DNA of 9,116 nucleotides from the NCBI GenBank assembly GCA_028289805.1, contig JANQNI010000117.1, positions 1 through 9,116 on the forward strand, given 5' to 3'. Under the pieces are notes generated by a model that saw only the letters and a list, made by a program, of their open reading frames with translations, was not told the DNA's origin and did no database searches. The stretch's first letter is position 1. Every line of letters starts with the position of its first letter. A program made the translations under genes and the position numbers. This stretch comes from Thermoplasmatota archaeon. GTDB lineage: Archaea; Thermoplasmatota; E2; JACPAO01; JAHFTW01. This document shows positions 1 through 6,215 of this stretch, piece after piece.

Positions 1-194
1 GTGCGCATGGTGCACATTCGAACCGAGCTGCGCGCCCCGTTCGCGCCCATCCTGATGGCGCCCCTGTCGACGACCTGCAGGACGCTCGTCCTACCGGCGC
101 CGTTCTGGCCCAGCAACGCGTTGGCGCCGGGGCGGAAGCGGACGACGGTGTCGACGTGGCTCTTGAAGTCGCGCAGCCGCACGGACTCGATCAC
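1..194 (-). CDS. rad50: Rad50 DNA repair ATPase, N-terminal fragment (runs off window)
   Basis: This is the first 64 codons of a Rad50/SMC-type ATPase, partner of Mre11 in processing DNA double-strand breaks. The start is a GTG at 194 that overlaps the mre11 stop (GTGA, 4 bases), the usual sign of translational coupling. The N-terminus MIESVRLRDFKSHVDT followed by a P-loop (GQNGAGRTS, about residues 29-37) is typical of Rad50. Two things are odd. The P-loop lysine is arginine: codon AGG at 90-92, one base from AAG. After SVLQ, where the family has a pattern like AIxxALFG, the sequence reads VVDRGAIRMGANG and no longer resembles Rad50. The frame stays open to base 1. Either the gene is altered here or the first roughly 75 bases are an assembly artefact at a contig end. 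The identification rests on position, the N-terminus and the P-loop. Confidence 0.75.
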   Translation of the reverse strand, partial: MIESVRLRDFKSHVDTVVRFRPGANALLGQNGAGRTSVLQVVDRGAIRMGANGARSSVRMCTMR

Positions 195-1516
195 GCGCGG
201 GCCTCCACCTCGACCGTCCCGGCGGCCTCCGGTTCCGCGCCGCCGTCAGGCTCGGTGGACGGGGTGGACTCGGCGGGCACGGCGTCGTCCAACGCCTCCA
301 GCAACCCGTAGAGCGCCTCCGGGTCGTCGCCGCGCAGGGCACCCTCCTTCAGGTCCTCCACGCCGCGCACCAGGCGGTCGGCGGTCGCCGCGTCCACGTC
401 CCCCCACGCCGCCGCGAGGCGGCCCCGCAGCACCTCCACCTCCACGGCGTCGCGGTCCACGGCGCCGTCGTCGACGCGCACATGCACGTCGTTGGACGAC
501 AACTCCGGTTGGATGCGCACCAGCAGCGCGTCGGTGGCCTCCGACAGTTCGCGCTGGAGTCCGTGCACGTCCAGGGAGGCGTAGGCGTCCACGACGGTGC
601 CGGTGAGCGTGAGGGTGACGACGGGCGCGTCCGACAGGTCGAGGTCGGCCAGCAGCCCCTCCAGGGCCGCCTTCAGGGACTCCCGCGTCTCGTCCGGCAC
701 CACCCGGTACCCGAGGACGTGGTGCGGTCGCCGCAGCCCCTCGAAGAAGTCGACGCGGTGCCGGCCGCCCTCGACGGTGACGAGGTGGTAGCCGTGCTCC
801 ACGTGGACCTCCGCGCTGCTGCGGTGCTCCGTGCCGCCGGGGTTGTAGATCCACCCGTCCGCCTCGTACCGCTTGTGGTAGTGCCCGAGGGCGACGTAGT
901 CCACCTTGCCCCGGAGGGGGTCGAGGGCGGTCTTCTCCAGGGCGTCGTGGCTGTTGGGCACCTGCCCCGTGAGGCCCAGGTGCATCATCATCACCGTCCA
1001 GGGACGCTCCCCGTCGGGCAGCGCCGCGGCGATCTTGGGAATCAGCGCCTCCGTGCGGCTGGCCAGGTGGGGCACGCCGACGACCCGGAAGCGGCCCGCG
1101 GGGTCGTCCACCACGGCGCCGACGCGCACGTCCTCGTCCCACGGCTCCAGCACCACGCCGTCCTCGGTGAACGTGGGCGCCAGGAGGTCGAAGTACCCCG
1201 ACTCGTTCAGGACGTCGAGCCAACTGCTGTTGCGCGACCAGAACGTCGTGTCGTGGTTGCCCGCGATGGCGTAGACGGGGATGCCCGCCTCCAGCGGCAC
1301 GCGCAGGCAGTCCTGGGCGTGCAGGAAGTCGTCCGGGTTCGTGTTGTGGCGGTCGAAGAAGTCGCCGCACAGGAGGATGAAGTCCACCCCCTCCTCGACG
1401 CCGTGCTCCAGGGCGGCCTTCAGGGAGCGCGCGATGTCGACGGCGCGCTGCCGCAGGCCGTACTGGTTGTAGCCCAGGTGGGTGTCGCTGACGTGGAGGA
1501 ACCGGAACGACGACAC
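191..1516 (-). CDS. mre11: Mre11 DNA double-strand break repair nuclease
   Basis: This 441-residue protein has the full set of calcineurin-like phosphoesterase motifs of Mre11: DTHLG (11-15), GDFFDR (51-56), GNHD (86-89), MMMHLG (176-181) and GHYH (211-214). These bind two metal ions and give exonuclease and endonuclease activity on DNA ends; with Rad50 the protein resects breaks for RadA. The capping and Rad50-binding C-terminal region follows, ending in a Glu/Ala/Pro-rich tail from about residue 415. I chose GTG at 1516 because it is followed directly by SSFRFLHVSDTH, the normal N-terminus, and no other start lies between it and the radA stop 47 bases upstream. No Shine-Dalgarno sequence is seen. 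It is co-transcribed with radA (upstream) and rad50 (downstream, 4-base overlap). All catalytic residues I expect are present. Confidence 0.95.
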   Translation of the reverse strand: MSSFRFLHVSDTHLGYNQYGLRQRAVDIARSLKAALEHGVEEGVDFILLCGDFFDRHNTNPDDFLHAQDCLRVPLEAGIPVYAIAGNHDTTFWSRNSSWLDVLNESGYFDLLAPTFTEDGVVLEPWDEDVRVGAVVDDPAGRFRVVGVPHLASRTEALIPKIAAALPDGERPWTVMMMHLGLTGQVPNSHDALEKTALDPLRGKVDYVALGHYHKRYEADGWIYNPGGTEHRSSAEVHVEHGYHLVTVEGGRHRVDFFEGLRRPHHVLGYRVVPDETRESLKAALEGLLADLDLSDAPVVTLTLTGTVVDAYASLDVHGLQRELSEATDALLVRIQPELSSNDVHVRVDDGAVDRDAVEVEVLRGRLAAAWGDVDAATADRLVRGVEDLKEGALRGDDPEALYGLLEALDDAVPAESTPSTEPDGGAEPEAAGTVEVEARA

Positions 1517-1563
1517 GGGACGGGCCGGGAGGGGGTGGGGGCGTACTTGGTCGTGATGGGGAC

Positions 1564-2949
1564 TCAGTCCCGGATGCCCTCCTGGCACACCATCGCCACC
1601 GCCTCCCCCTCGGGCAGGTGGGGCGAGTCGATGAGGCGGCAGATGCGCTTGCCGCCCTTGGACTTGCGCAGGTAGATGCGGAAGGTGCTGGTGTGGCCGA
1701 CGATGTGGCCCCCGATGGCGCGCGTGGGGTCGCCGAAGAAGGCGTCCGGCTTGGCGCTGACCTGGTTCGTGACGATGACGGCGGCGTTGTTGAGGCCGGC
1801 CAGCTTCTGCAGGTCGTGCATGTGGCGGTTGAGCTTCTGCTGACGGTCCGCGAGCATGCCCCGGCCGACGAACTCGGCGCGGAAGTGGGCCGTGAGGCTG
1901 TCGACGACGATGACGCGAATGGGGAACTGCTTGCAGATGTCGGCGGCGCGCTCGGCCAGGAGCATCTGGTGGTTGCTGTTGAAGGCGCGCGCGACGTGGA
2001 TGCGCGACAGGGCCTCGTCGGGGTCCATGCCGTTGGCCTCCGCCATCTGCTGGATGCGCTCGGGCCGGAAGGTGTTCTCGGTGTCGATGAACAGGGCGTG
2101 GCCGTCCAGGCCGCCGTCCTCGACGCTGCGCTGGACGTTGACGCAGAGCTGGTGGGCGAACTGGGTCTTGCAGGAGCCGAACTCGCCGAAGAACTCGGTG
2201 ATGGACTGGGTCTCGATGCCGCCGCCCATCAGTTCGTCGAACGCCTTGGAGCCCGTGTGGATCTTGCTGACGGTCAGGCGGCGCTCCTTGACCTGGAGGC
2301 CGGTCTCGAAGCCGCCCACGTCGGCGAGCTTGCGCGCGGCGTTGATGATCTTCTGCGCCACGCCCTCGCCCACGTCGCACTTCTCCGCCAACTCGCTGGG
2401 GCTGGTGACGGCGATGCTCATCAGTTCCTCGTAGCCCGCCTCCTTCAGCTTGTCCGCGGTGGCGGGGCCGACGCCGGGCAGGTCGTCGACGGTCATGGTG
2501 ACGACCTCCTCCTGGGCGGCCTCGGGGACGGTGGCGTCGACGGGGTGCGTGGGGGCGTTCTCGTCGTAGGGGGGCAGGTCGAGGGCCTTGCGGGCGTCGT
2601 CGATGGTCTTCTTGGCGACGGCGCGGCTCAGGCCGGCGTAGTCCTTGACGTCGTCGGGAGTGGCGTGGGCGACGGCCTTGACGGTCTCGAAGCCGCCGTT
2701 GCGGAGCTTGTCGGCCTTCTGCTGGTTCATGGTGGGCAGGTCCTCGATGACGATGCCACCGTGGGCCTCCAGCAGCTTCCGAGTCTCGGCGATGAGGGTC
2801 GTGGCGGCGCCGACGGCGAGGCCGGTCTTCTCGGCGATGACCTCGGGGGTGGACGCGACGATGGATGCAGCGTTGAAGCCGGCGTCGCGCAGCTTCTCGG
2901 CCTTGGTGGCGCCGACGCCGGGAATCTGGGTGAGGGGCAGCTTTGACAT
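1564..2949 (-). CDS. radA: RadA recombinase with three N-terminal HhH units
   Basis: Archaeal RecA/Rad51-family strand-exchange protein of 461 residues, longer than the usual 320-350 or so. The C-terminal core is intact: [17 protein letters not shown] (232-248), Walker [10 protein letters not shown] (255-263), [10 protein letters not shown] (290-299), Walker B IVVD (347-350), the L2 region from TNQVSAKPD (394-402) through [10 protein letters not shown], and SPHLPEGEA near the end. FETG (214-217) is in the place of the FxxA polymerisation motif. The extra length lies at the N-terminus, where the helix-hairpin-helix DNA-binding unit occurs three times (about 4-60, 68-123, 153-209); family members normally have one. 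The second Walker A glycine (GKT) is cysteine (codon TGC). The start is ATG at 2949, giving [13 protein letters not shown]; an upstream in-frame extension to about 3369 is low-complexity and unlike RadA. It is the first gene of the radA-mre11-rad50 unit. Confidence 0.95.
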   Translation of the reverse strand: MSKLPLTQIPGVGATKAEKLRDAGFNAASIVASTPEVIAEKTGLAVGAATTLIAETRKLLEAHGGIVIEDLPTMNQQKADKLRNGGFETVKAVAHATPDDVKDYAGLSRAVAKKTIDDARKALDLPPYDENAPTHPVDATVPEAAQEEVVTMTVDDLPGVGPATADKLKEAGYEELMSIAVTSPSELAEKCDVGEGVAQKIINAARKLADVGGFETGLQVKERRLTVSKIHTGSKAFDELMGGGIETQSITEFFGEFGSCKTQFAHQLCVNVQRSVEDGGLDGHALFIDTENTFRPERIQQMAEANGMDPDEALSRIHVARAFNSNHQMLLAERAADICKQFPIRVIVVDSLTAHFRAEFVGRGMLADRQQKLNRHMHDLQKLAGLNNAAVIVTNQVSAKPDAFFGDPTRAIGGHIVGHTSTFRIYLRKSKGGKRICRLIDSPHLPEGEAVAMVCQEGIRD

Positions 2950-2954
2950 GGGGG

Positions 2955-2979
2955 CTCGAAGCGTGTGAGTCGCTTCGAG
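2955..2979. repeat. 9-bp perfect inverted repeat just upstream of radA
   Basis: The arms CTCGAAGCG (2955-2963) and CGCTTCGAG (2971-2979) are exact reverse complements separated by 7 bases, and the near arm lies 5 bases before the radA start codon. This could be an operator dyad for a regulator of the repair operon, or an RNA hairpin at the 5' end of the mRNA. No Shine-Dalgarno sequence is present to be hidden by it. The function is inferred; the symmetry is directly visible. Confidence 0.6.
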
Positions 2980-3022
2980 GCCATGGTCGTGGGGGTGGGG
3001 AGAGTGAAAGTACCCTGCGCGG

Positions 3023-3064
3023 GAACCCACGGGTTCGCCCACTCCATCTCGTGGTGGAGTGGGC
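3023..3064. repeat. Two adjacent hairpins upstream of radA
   Basis: GAACCC (3023-3028) and GGGTTC (3031-3036) form a tight 6-bp hairpin. It abuts a perfect 10-bp inverted repeat, GCCCACTCCA (3037-3046) and TGGAGTGGGC (3055-3064), with an 8-base loop. A third, weaker stem follows (GCGGGA 3063-3068 with TCCCGC 3086-3091). There is no U-tract, so a bacterial-type terminator is unlikely. Possible roles are a structured RNA, a regulator-binding site, or a mobile or repetitive element; I cannot choose between them from one copy. Confidence 0.55.
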
Positions 3065-3298
3065 GGGACCCGGGGGCCCCGTGCATCCCGCTTGGTCCGA
3101 CCGTCTCCAAGGAAATGATCCCACGCGGCTACGATGCCTCGGGCATGTACGGAGGTACGGAGATCACGAGGCGCGGGTGCAGGCCCCGGCGCCTTGCGGC
3201 GCAACCGTCCATGGGTGCTGGGGGTACTTGATGGTTGGTGCGGGGCGGGTGGCAAGGAAGGCCCAGAACCGATCCCCGCCTTTGGCGCCCCCGGCGTC

Positions 3299-3451
3299 GT
3301 GGTGAGCGGACCCATCCAGGCCAACGTGGGCGCATACAGGGATTTCCCCAGTATCCCAACAGACGGCAAAGCCGGCTATGCAGTGTGGGGCAATGCGGAC
3401 ATTTCCACGCCACAGTTGAGCATCCTCGCGATTGAGCACAAAGGGCCTTGA
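3299..3451 (+). CDS. Short hypothetical ORF closed by the first attC site (doubtful)
   Basis: The reading frame ending in TGA at 3449-3451 has a coding-like third-position pattern from about 3243, and its stop lies 34 bases before the attC site at 3486, where a cassette gene normally ends. No family is recognised: the visible C-terminal part is small, rich in Gly, Pro and Ala, and ends AIEHKGP. The start is uncertain. I give GTG 3299 (50 residues) because it is the first start after the possible cassette boundary at 3234; GTG 3215 (78 residues) and ATG 3134 (105 residues) are alternatives, but the translation before about 3240 looks non-coding. The opposite strand (3164-3454, TTG start, many Cys, His and Trp) is also open in the codon-aligned frame and cannot be fully excluded. 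Confidence 0.3.
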   Translation: MVSGPIQANVGAYRDFPSIPTDGKAGYAVWGNADISTPQLSILAIEHKGP

Positions 3452-3485
3452 CAACGTCGGCAGCCAACATAGCGGGCGCGCGGCG

Positions 3486-3545
3486 GACGAACAAGTCGTT
3501 CAAGCGGATCGCGCTTCGCGCGTCCGCTTAACGTGACCGTTGGAC
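3486..3545 (+). repeat. attC: attC-like integron recombination site 1 (60 bp)
   Basis: The site matches the architecture of an integron 59-base element. From left to right it has an R''-like box GACGAAC (3486-3492), a left arm CGTTCAAGCGGA, a short central hairpin GCGC-TTC-GCGC, a right arm TCCGCTTAACG, and an R' box GTTGGAC (3539-3545) that fits GTTRRRY exactly. The two arms pair perfectly except for one extra C in the left arm, which is the extrahelical base that defines the recombined strand in attC sites. The R'' box is degenerate (two mismatches to the complement of R'). The left-to-right order also resembles the aadA-type attC sites of mobile integrons. Recombination would be expected between G and TT of the R' box (3539/3540). 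Confidence 0.85.
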
Positions 3546-3654
3546 GCGCGGCCTTGCACTGCATAAGCAACTTCGAAGGCAGGCCATCCGGGCTTGAGTC
3601 ACCCACGGAACGCTGCCGGTGCACTTTTTAACGGCGCCATAAGTCGGCCATTGA
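3546..3654. other. Spacer between attC site 1 and the nuclease gene
   Basis: This is the 5' untranslated part of the large cassette. Apart from the TATA-like box near its end I see no gene, no second recombination site and no strong repeat. Confidence 0.4.
3625..3631 (+). promoter_or_regulatory. TATA-like box for the Mrr-type nuclease gene
   Basis: TTTTTAA stands out in a GC-rich setting, with its centre 27 bases before the ATG at 3655. That is the archaeal TATA-to-transcription-start distance, so the transcript would begin at or next to the start codon (leaderless). No clear BRE was seen. The site lies inside the presumed cassette, so the gene would carry its own promoter. Confidence 0.5.
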
Positions 3655-5583
3655 ATGAGCGGGTGGTCGAGTCTGGCGCGCGCCTTGGCCAGTAGTTCAA
3701 ACTATTACGATATGTGGACCATCACGGTCAACCATCCCGGACTCGGCGTTTCGAAGACGTTCAAGGGTCGCGACAAGTACGTCGTCGAGGAACGTGCCAA
3801 TAACCAAGTCCAACGGTGGAACGACCAATGGAAGCGCCGCCTTGCCGCACAAGAACGACGAGACACCGCGGAAGCCAAGCGTCAACAGCGAGAGGCGGGC
3901 CTTGCTGAAGCGGCAGAGGAGACGCGCATCGCCGTGGAAGCGATGACCGCGTGGGAGAACATCCTCCGCGACCACGTTACTGGAGGCATCGATCTCGATT
4001 GGCGACCAAAAAGGCGCCGATTCCAGGAGCCGGCACCAAAGGTCCTGAAAGCAAACCCTCTGCCAAAGCCGCCTGTGCCATTGGAACCGAAATACATGGA
4101 GTCGCGCCGCGAAAAGCTACTTGAGAAACGCGAATTCGAAAAAATTGGCCCTGCGCCACGCATCGACGACTACATTGAAACTGCCAATCGAGGCCTCGGG
4201 GCCTTGTTCAACACGCGCAAGCACCGCGAACGCATTGACCGCGCGAAGGTCGAATTCGAAGAGGACATCGTCAAGTGGAAGGCGGCCCGGCAGGAACTCA
4301 TGGTTAGCATCCAGGCTGAGGTCAAACAGGAGATACAGGCAGCTCAGGTACACCACGAAACGGCGGTGACTGCCGCCAAGAAGCAACGCGAAGAGGCCGC
4401 GAATTCCAAGGCGGCGCACGAATCCTGGGAGGCTCGCAAGACCGAGTTTGAACGCGCTGAAGAGGAACGCTACAACGCAGCCATGTCGTTGCGGGAACAG
4501 TACGAGGAGGGCTCCGCTGCTGGCGTGTTACGATTCATCGAACTTCTCGTTAATCAAGCTACTGGCCCGGAATTCATGCCGCGTCAAGTTGATGCCGAAT
4601 ACAACGAAGATACACGGAACGTCGCCATGAACGCGCTCCTGCCGGCACCGTCAGACGTCCCCGAAATCCGGGAAGTCAAATACATCCATACGCGCCAAGA
4701 ATTCAAGGAAACCAAGCACAGCGACAAGACGCGGCGCGACACATACAACCGTGCCATCTACCAACTCGTCCTGAAGTTCATGAACGACCTATACGCATCA
4801 GACTATGCGAACCAGATTCGCGGCATCACCATCAACGGCATCGTGTCCGACATTAACCCTGCCACAGGAAAAGTCGAAGACAACTGCATTCTAAGTCTCA
4901 CGACGACTCCGGACCAGGTATTGGAACTCGAACTCACCAATGTCGACCCGAAAGCATGCTTCCGTGCCCTGAAGGGTGTGGCCAGCAGCAACCTTTCCTC
5001 CCTTGCCCCCGTCGTTCCAATCGTGCGACTCACCAAGGATGACAAGCGTTTCATTGACGGGGAAGCCATTGGCGAGCGCCTCGACGACGCCCCCAATATT
5101 GCCACCATGGATTGGGAAGATTTTGAGCACCTCGTGCGTGAATTATTTGAACACGAATTCTCAGCCAATGGCAGCGAGGTCAAGATTACCCGTGCAAGTC
5201 GCGACGCAGGCGTGGATGCCATTGTCTTTGACCCGGACCCCATCCGAGGTGGAAAAATTGTCATTCAAGCCAAACGCTACACGCACACAGTCGATGTTAG
5301 CGCAGTGAGGGACCTATACGGAACGGTAGTTAATGAAGGGGCCAACACAGGCATTCTAGTCACCACGAGCGAGTATGGCCCGGATGCATACAAGTTCGCC
5401 AAGGACAAGCCGCTCAAACTCCTCACAGGTGGCAACCTTCTGGCGCTGCTTGGCAAGCATGGTTACACGGTACGGCTCGACATTAAGGAAGCCAAGAGCC
5501 TCCTGAAGGAAGATGGATCGAAGGCAGGGCGATTCCCATCAATACAGAAGCGAACCGGCCCCAAACAGTCTAATCGACAATGA
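3655..5583 (+). CDS. Mrr-type restriction endonuclease with long coiled-coil N-terminus
   Basis: This 642-residue protein has a C-terminal restriction-endonuclease domain of the Mrr group (PF04471-like, PD-(D/E)xK fold) at about 485-605. It starts with MDWEDFEHLVRELF (485-498), has the acidic residue of AGVDAI (D521) and the Q-x-K signature QAKRY (538-542), and ends with the helix that follows a TGILVTTSEYG strand. Before it come a short beta-rich N-terminus (WTITVNHPGLGV, 21-32), two charged segments rich in Glu, Lys, Arg and Ala likely to be coiled coil (about 45-110 and 170-280), and a conserved-looking globular part (about 330-470). Mrr-type enzymes cleave modified or foreign DNA, so a defence role is likely; the target is unknown. 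ATG 3655 is supported by the TATA-like box 27 bases upstream; ATG 3712 is a possible inner start. Its GC content (roughly 45-58% in the stretches counted) is well below the roughly 70% of the flanks, pointing to transfer. It sits between the two attC sites. Confidence 0.85.
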   Translation: MSGWSSLARALASSSNYYDMWTITVNHPGLGVSKTFKGRDKYVVEERANNQVQRWNDQWKRRLAAQERRDTAEAKRQQREAGLAEAAEETRIAVEAMTAWENILRDHVTGGIDLDWRPKRRRFQEPAPKVLKANPLPKPPVPLEPKYMESRREKLLEKREFEKIGPAPRIDDYIETANRGLGALFNTRKHRERIDRAKVEFEEDIVKWKAARQELMVSIQAEVKQEIQAAQVHHETAVTAAKKQREEAANSKAAHESWEARKTEFERAEEERYNAAMSLREQYEEGSAAGVLRFIELLVNQATGPEFMPRQVDAEYNEDTRNVAMNALLPAPSDVPEIREVKYIHTRQEFKETKHSDKTRRDTYNRAIYQLVLKFMNDLYASDYANQIRGITINGIVSDINPATGKVEDNCILSLTTTPDQVLELELTNVDPKACFRALKGVASSNLSSLAPVVPIVRLTKDDKRFIDGEAIGERLDDAPNIATMDWEDFEHLVRELFEHEFSANGSEVKITRASRDAGVDAIVFDPDPIRGGKIVIQAKRYTHTVDVSAVRDLYGTVVNEGANTGILVTTSEYGPDAYKFAKDKPLKLLTGGNLLALLGKHGYTVRLDIKEAKSLLKEDGSKAGRFPSIQKRTGPKQSNRQ

Positions 5584-5735
5584 TTCTACCGAGAGTGAAT
5601 AGATTGTGCGAATTCAATAAAATATTATGTATAGATAATGGCCAATCGGCCACTCGCGGCTGTCAGACCCCAGACTGGCCAGTGGGAGGCCACCGCCGCA
5701 ACGACTATAACAGCCACAGCCGCATATAGCCACTA
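5584..5735. other. AT-rich spacer and dyads between nuclease gene and antitoxin
   Basis: The stretch at 5609-5640 is strikingly AT-rich for this genome and may hold the nuclease transcript end or a promoter. It is followed by TGGCCAATCGGCCA (5639-5652, a 5-bp stem) and the perfect 10-bp palindrome ACTGGCCAGT (5674-5683). These could be operator sites for the downstream antitoxin, though they lie upstream of its TATA-like box. No attC site (no GTTRRRY box) is present here. Confidence 0.45.
5705..5711 (+). promoter_or_regulatory. TATA-like box for the toxin-antitoxin pair
   Basis: CTATAAC lies with its centre 28 bases before the antitoxin ATG at 5736, the spacing expected for a leaderless archaeal transcript. 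It mirrors the arrangement at the nuclease gene. Confidence 0.5.
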
Positions 5736-5930
5736 ATGACGAAGACGACCATCCAAGTGGACAACAAGACCCGGGATCGCATCCGCGCGCACGGCTTGGC
5801 GGGCATGACGTACGACGACATCATCAACCGCGTGCTGGACGCCATGGACCGGGACGCGTTTCTGGCCGCCGAGCGCGAGAAGATCCTGCACCCCGAGAAG
5901 TACGACTGGACCGACTTGGACGACTTGTGA
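5736..5930 (+). CDS. Ribbon-helix-helix type antitoxin
   Basis: This 64-residue protein begins with a beta strand TKTTIQVDNKTRDRI and a helix-turn-helix segment TYDDIINRVLDAM (about 25-37), the pattern of ribbon-helix-helix antitoxins common in archaea (the MATTIQVS... type). The acidic tail (HPEKYDWTDLDDL) is the part expected to bind and block the toxin. It is followed by a RelE-type toxin gene whose GTG start overlaps this stop by 4 bases, so the two are translated together. Such antitoxins normally bind their own promoter as dimers, and palindromes lie upstream (5639-5683). The assignment rests on sequence pattern and the partner gene, not on a specific family match. Confidence 0.8.
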   Translation: MTKTTIQVDNKTRDRIRAHGLAGMTYDDIINRVLDAMDRDAFLAAEREKILHPEKYDWTDLDDL

Positions 5931-6208
5931 AGCTCGTTCTTGAGGACGAAGGCGCCGCGGCGTTCTTCCGCTCGCTGGCACCGCGACCTCGCAAGGCGCT
6001 TCGCTCGGCCTTGGAGAAATTGCGGGAAGACCCCACGGGCAAGAAGCACGGCTTGGATGTGAAAGCGCTCGAGGGCCAACACGCGGCGGGCTTGCGACGG
6101 CTTCGGGTGGGACGCGAGCGCGTCATCTTCGCGGTCACTGGAAACGTGATCCGAGTGACGCGCATCATCCATCGCTCAGAAGGCTACGATTGGCTGCGCG
6201 ATCTGTAG
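5927..6208 (+). CDS. RelE/ParE-superfamily toxin
   Basis: This 93-residue protein has the RelE/ParE layout: an N-terminal strand MKLVLED, two helices (about 8-36), and the C-terminal strands LRRLRVGRERVIFAV and NVIRVTRIIHRSEGYDWL that carry the conserved basic residues. RelE-like members are mRNA endonucleases acting at the ribosome, whereas ParE-like members act on gyrase; the sequence does not decide which, although the R-V-I-F and I-x-H-R pattern favours the RelE side. The GTG start at 5927 overlaps the antitoxin stop (GTGA). The TAG stop is at 6206-6208, only 7 bases before the attC-like site, the standard position for the last gene of an integron cassette. Its probable role there is to stabilise the cassette. 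Confidence 0.85.
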   Translation: MKLVLEDEGAAAFFRSLAPRPRKALRSALEKLREDPTGKKHGLDVKALEGQHAAGLRRLRVGRERVIFAVTGNVIRVTRIIHRSEGYDWLRDL

Positions 6209-6215
6209 CATGGAA

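Larger units (their letters stand above)
2950..3233. other. Intergenic region upstream of radA, no supported gene
   Basis: About 280 bases between radA and the start of the presumed cassette segment. I find no reading frame with family features on either strand. The region must hold the promoter of the radA operon; the only AT-richer patch on the minus strand is TACTTTCA (about 3006-3013), a weak TATA candidate that would place the transcript start about 35 bases before the radA ATG. It also holds several inverted repeats (2955-2979, 3023-3036, 3037-3064, 3063-3091, 3189-3202). No tRNA fold was recognised. Confidence 0.5.

Noticed and set aside
482..2946. Long plus-strand frames opposite mre11 and radA
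   Set aside because: They lie antisense to well-conserved genes and have skewed Val/Gly/Ala/Asp composition without family motifs.
1517..3124. Long open frame upstream of and continuous with mre11
   Set aside because: It runs antiphase through radA and is rich in Arg/Pro/Gly, an artefact of high GC; mre11 starts at 1516.
3000..3130. A tRNA gene in the structured region upstream of radA
   Set aside because: No T-loop consensus and no cloverleaf with a 7-bp acceptor stem could be drawn on either strand.
3107..3240. A third, degenerate attC site ending at GTTGG 3234
   Set aside because: There is a GCGCC-TTGC-GGCGC hairpin (3189-3202), but no matching CCAAC box or complementary arms on the left side.
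2950..3369. In-frame upstream extension of RadA with about 140 extra residues
   Set aside because: The translated stretch is low-complexity, Pro/Arg-rich and unlike RadA, while [13 protein letters not shown] at 2949 is the normal family N-terminus.
3164..3454. Minus-strand ORF of 96 residues opposite the short cassette ORF
   Set aside because: It has a TTG start, many Cys, His and Trp, and no motif. The plus strand fits the attC orientation and gene-end position better, though the choice is not certain.
5584..5735. An attC site between the nuclease gene and the toxin-antitoxin pair
   Set aside because: No GTTRRRY box and no L''/L' arms with an extrahelical base; the dyads there are short or simple palindromes.
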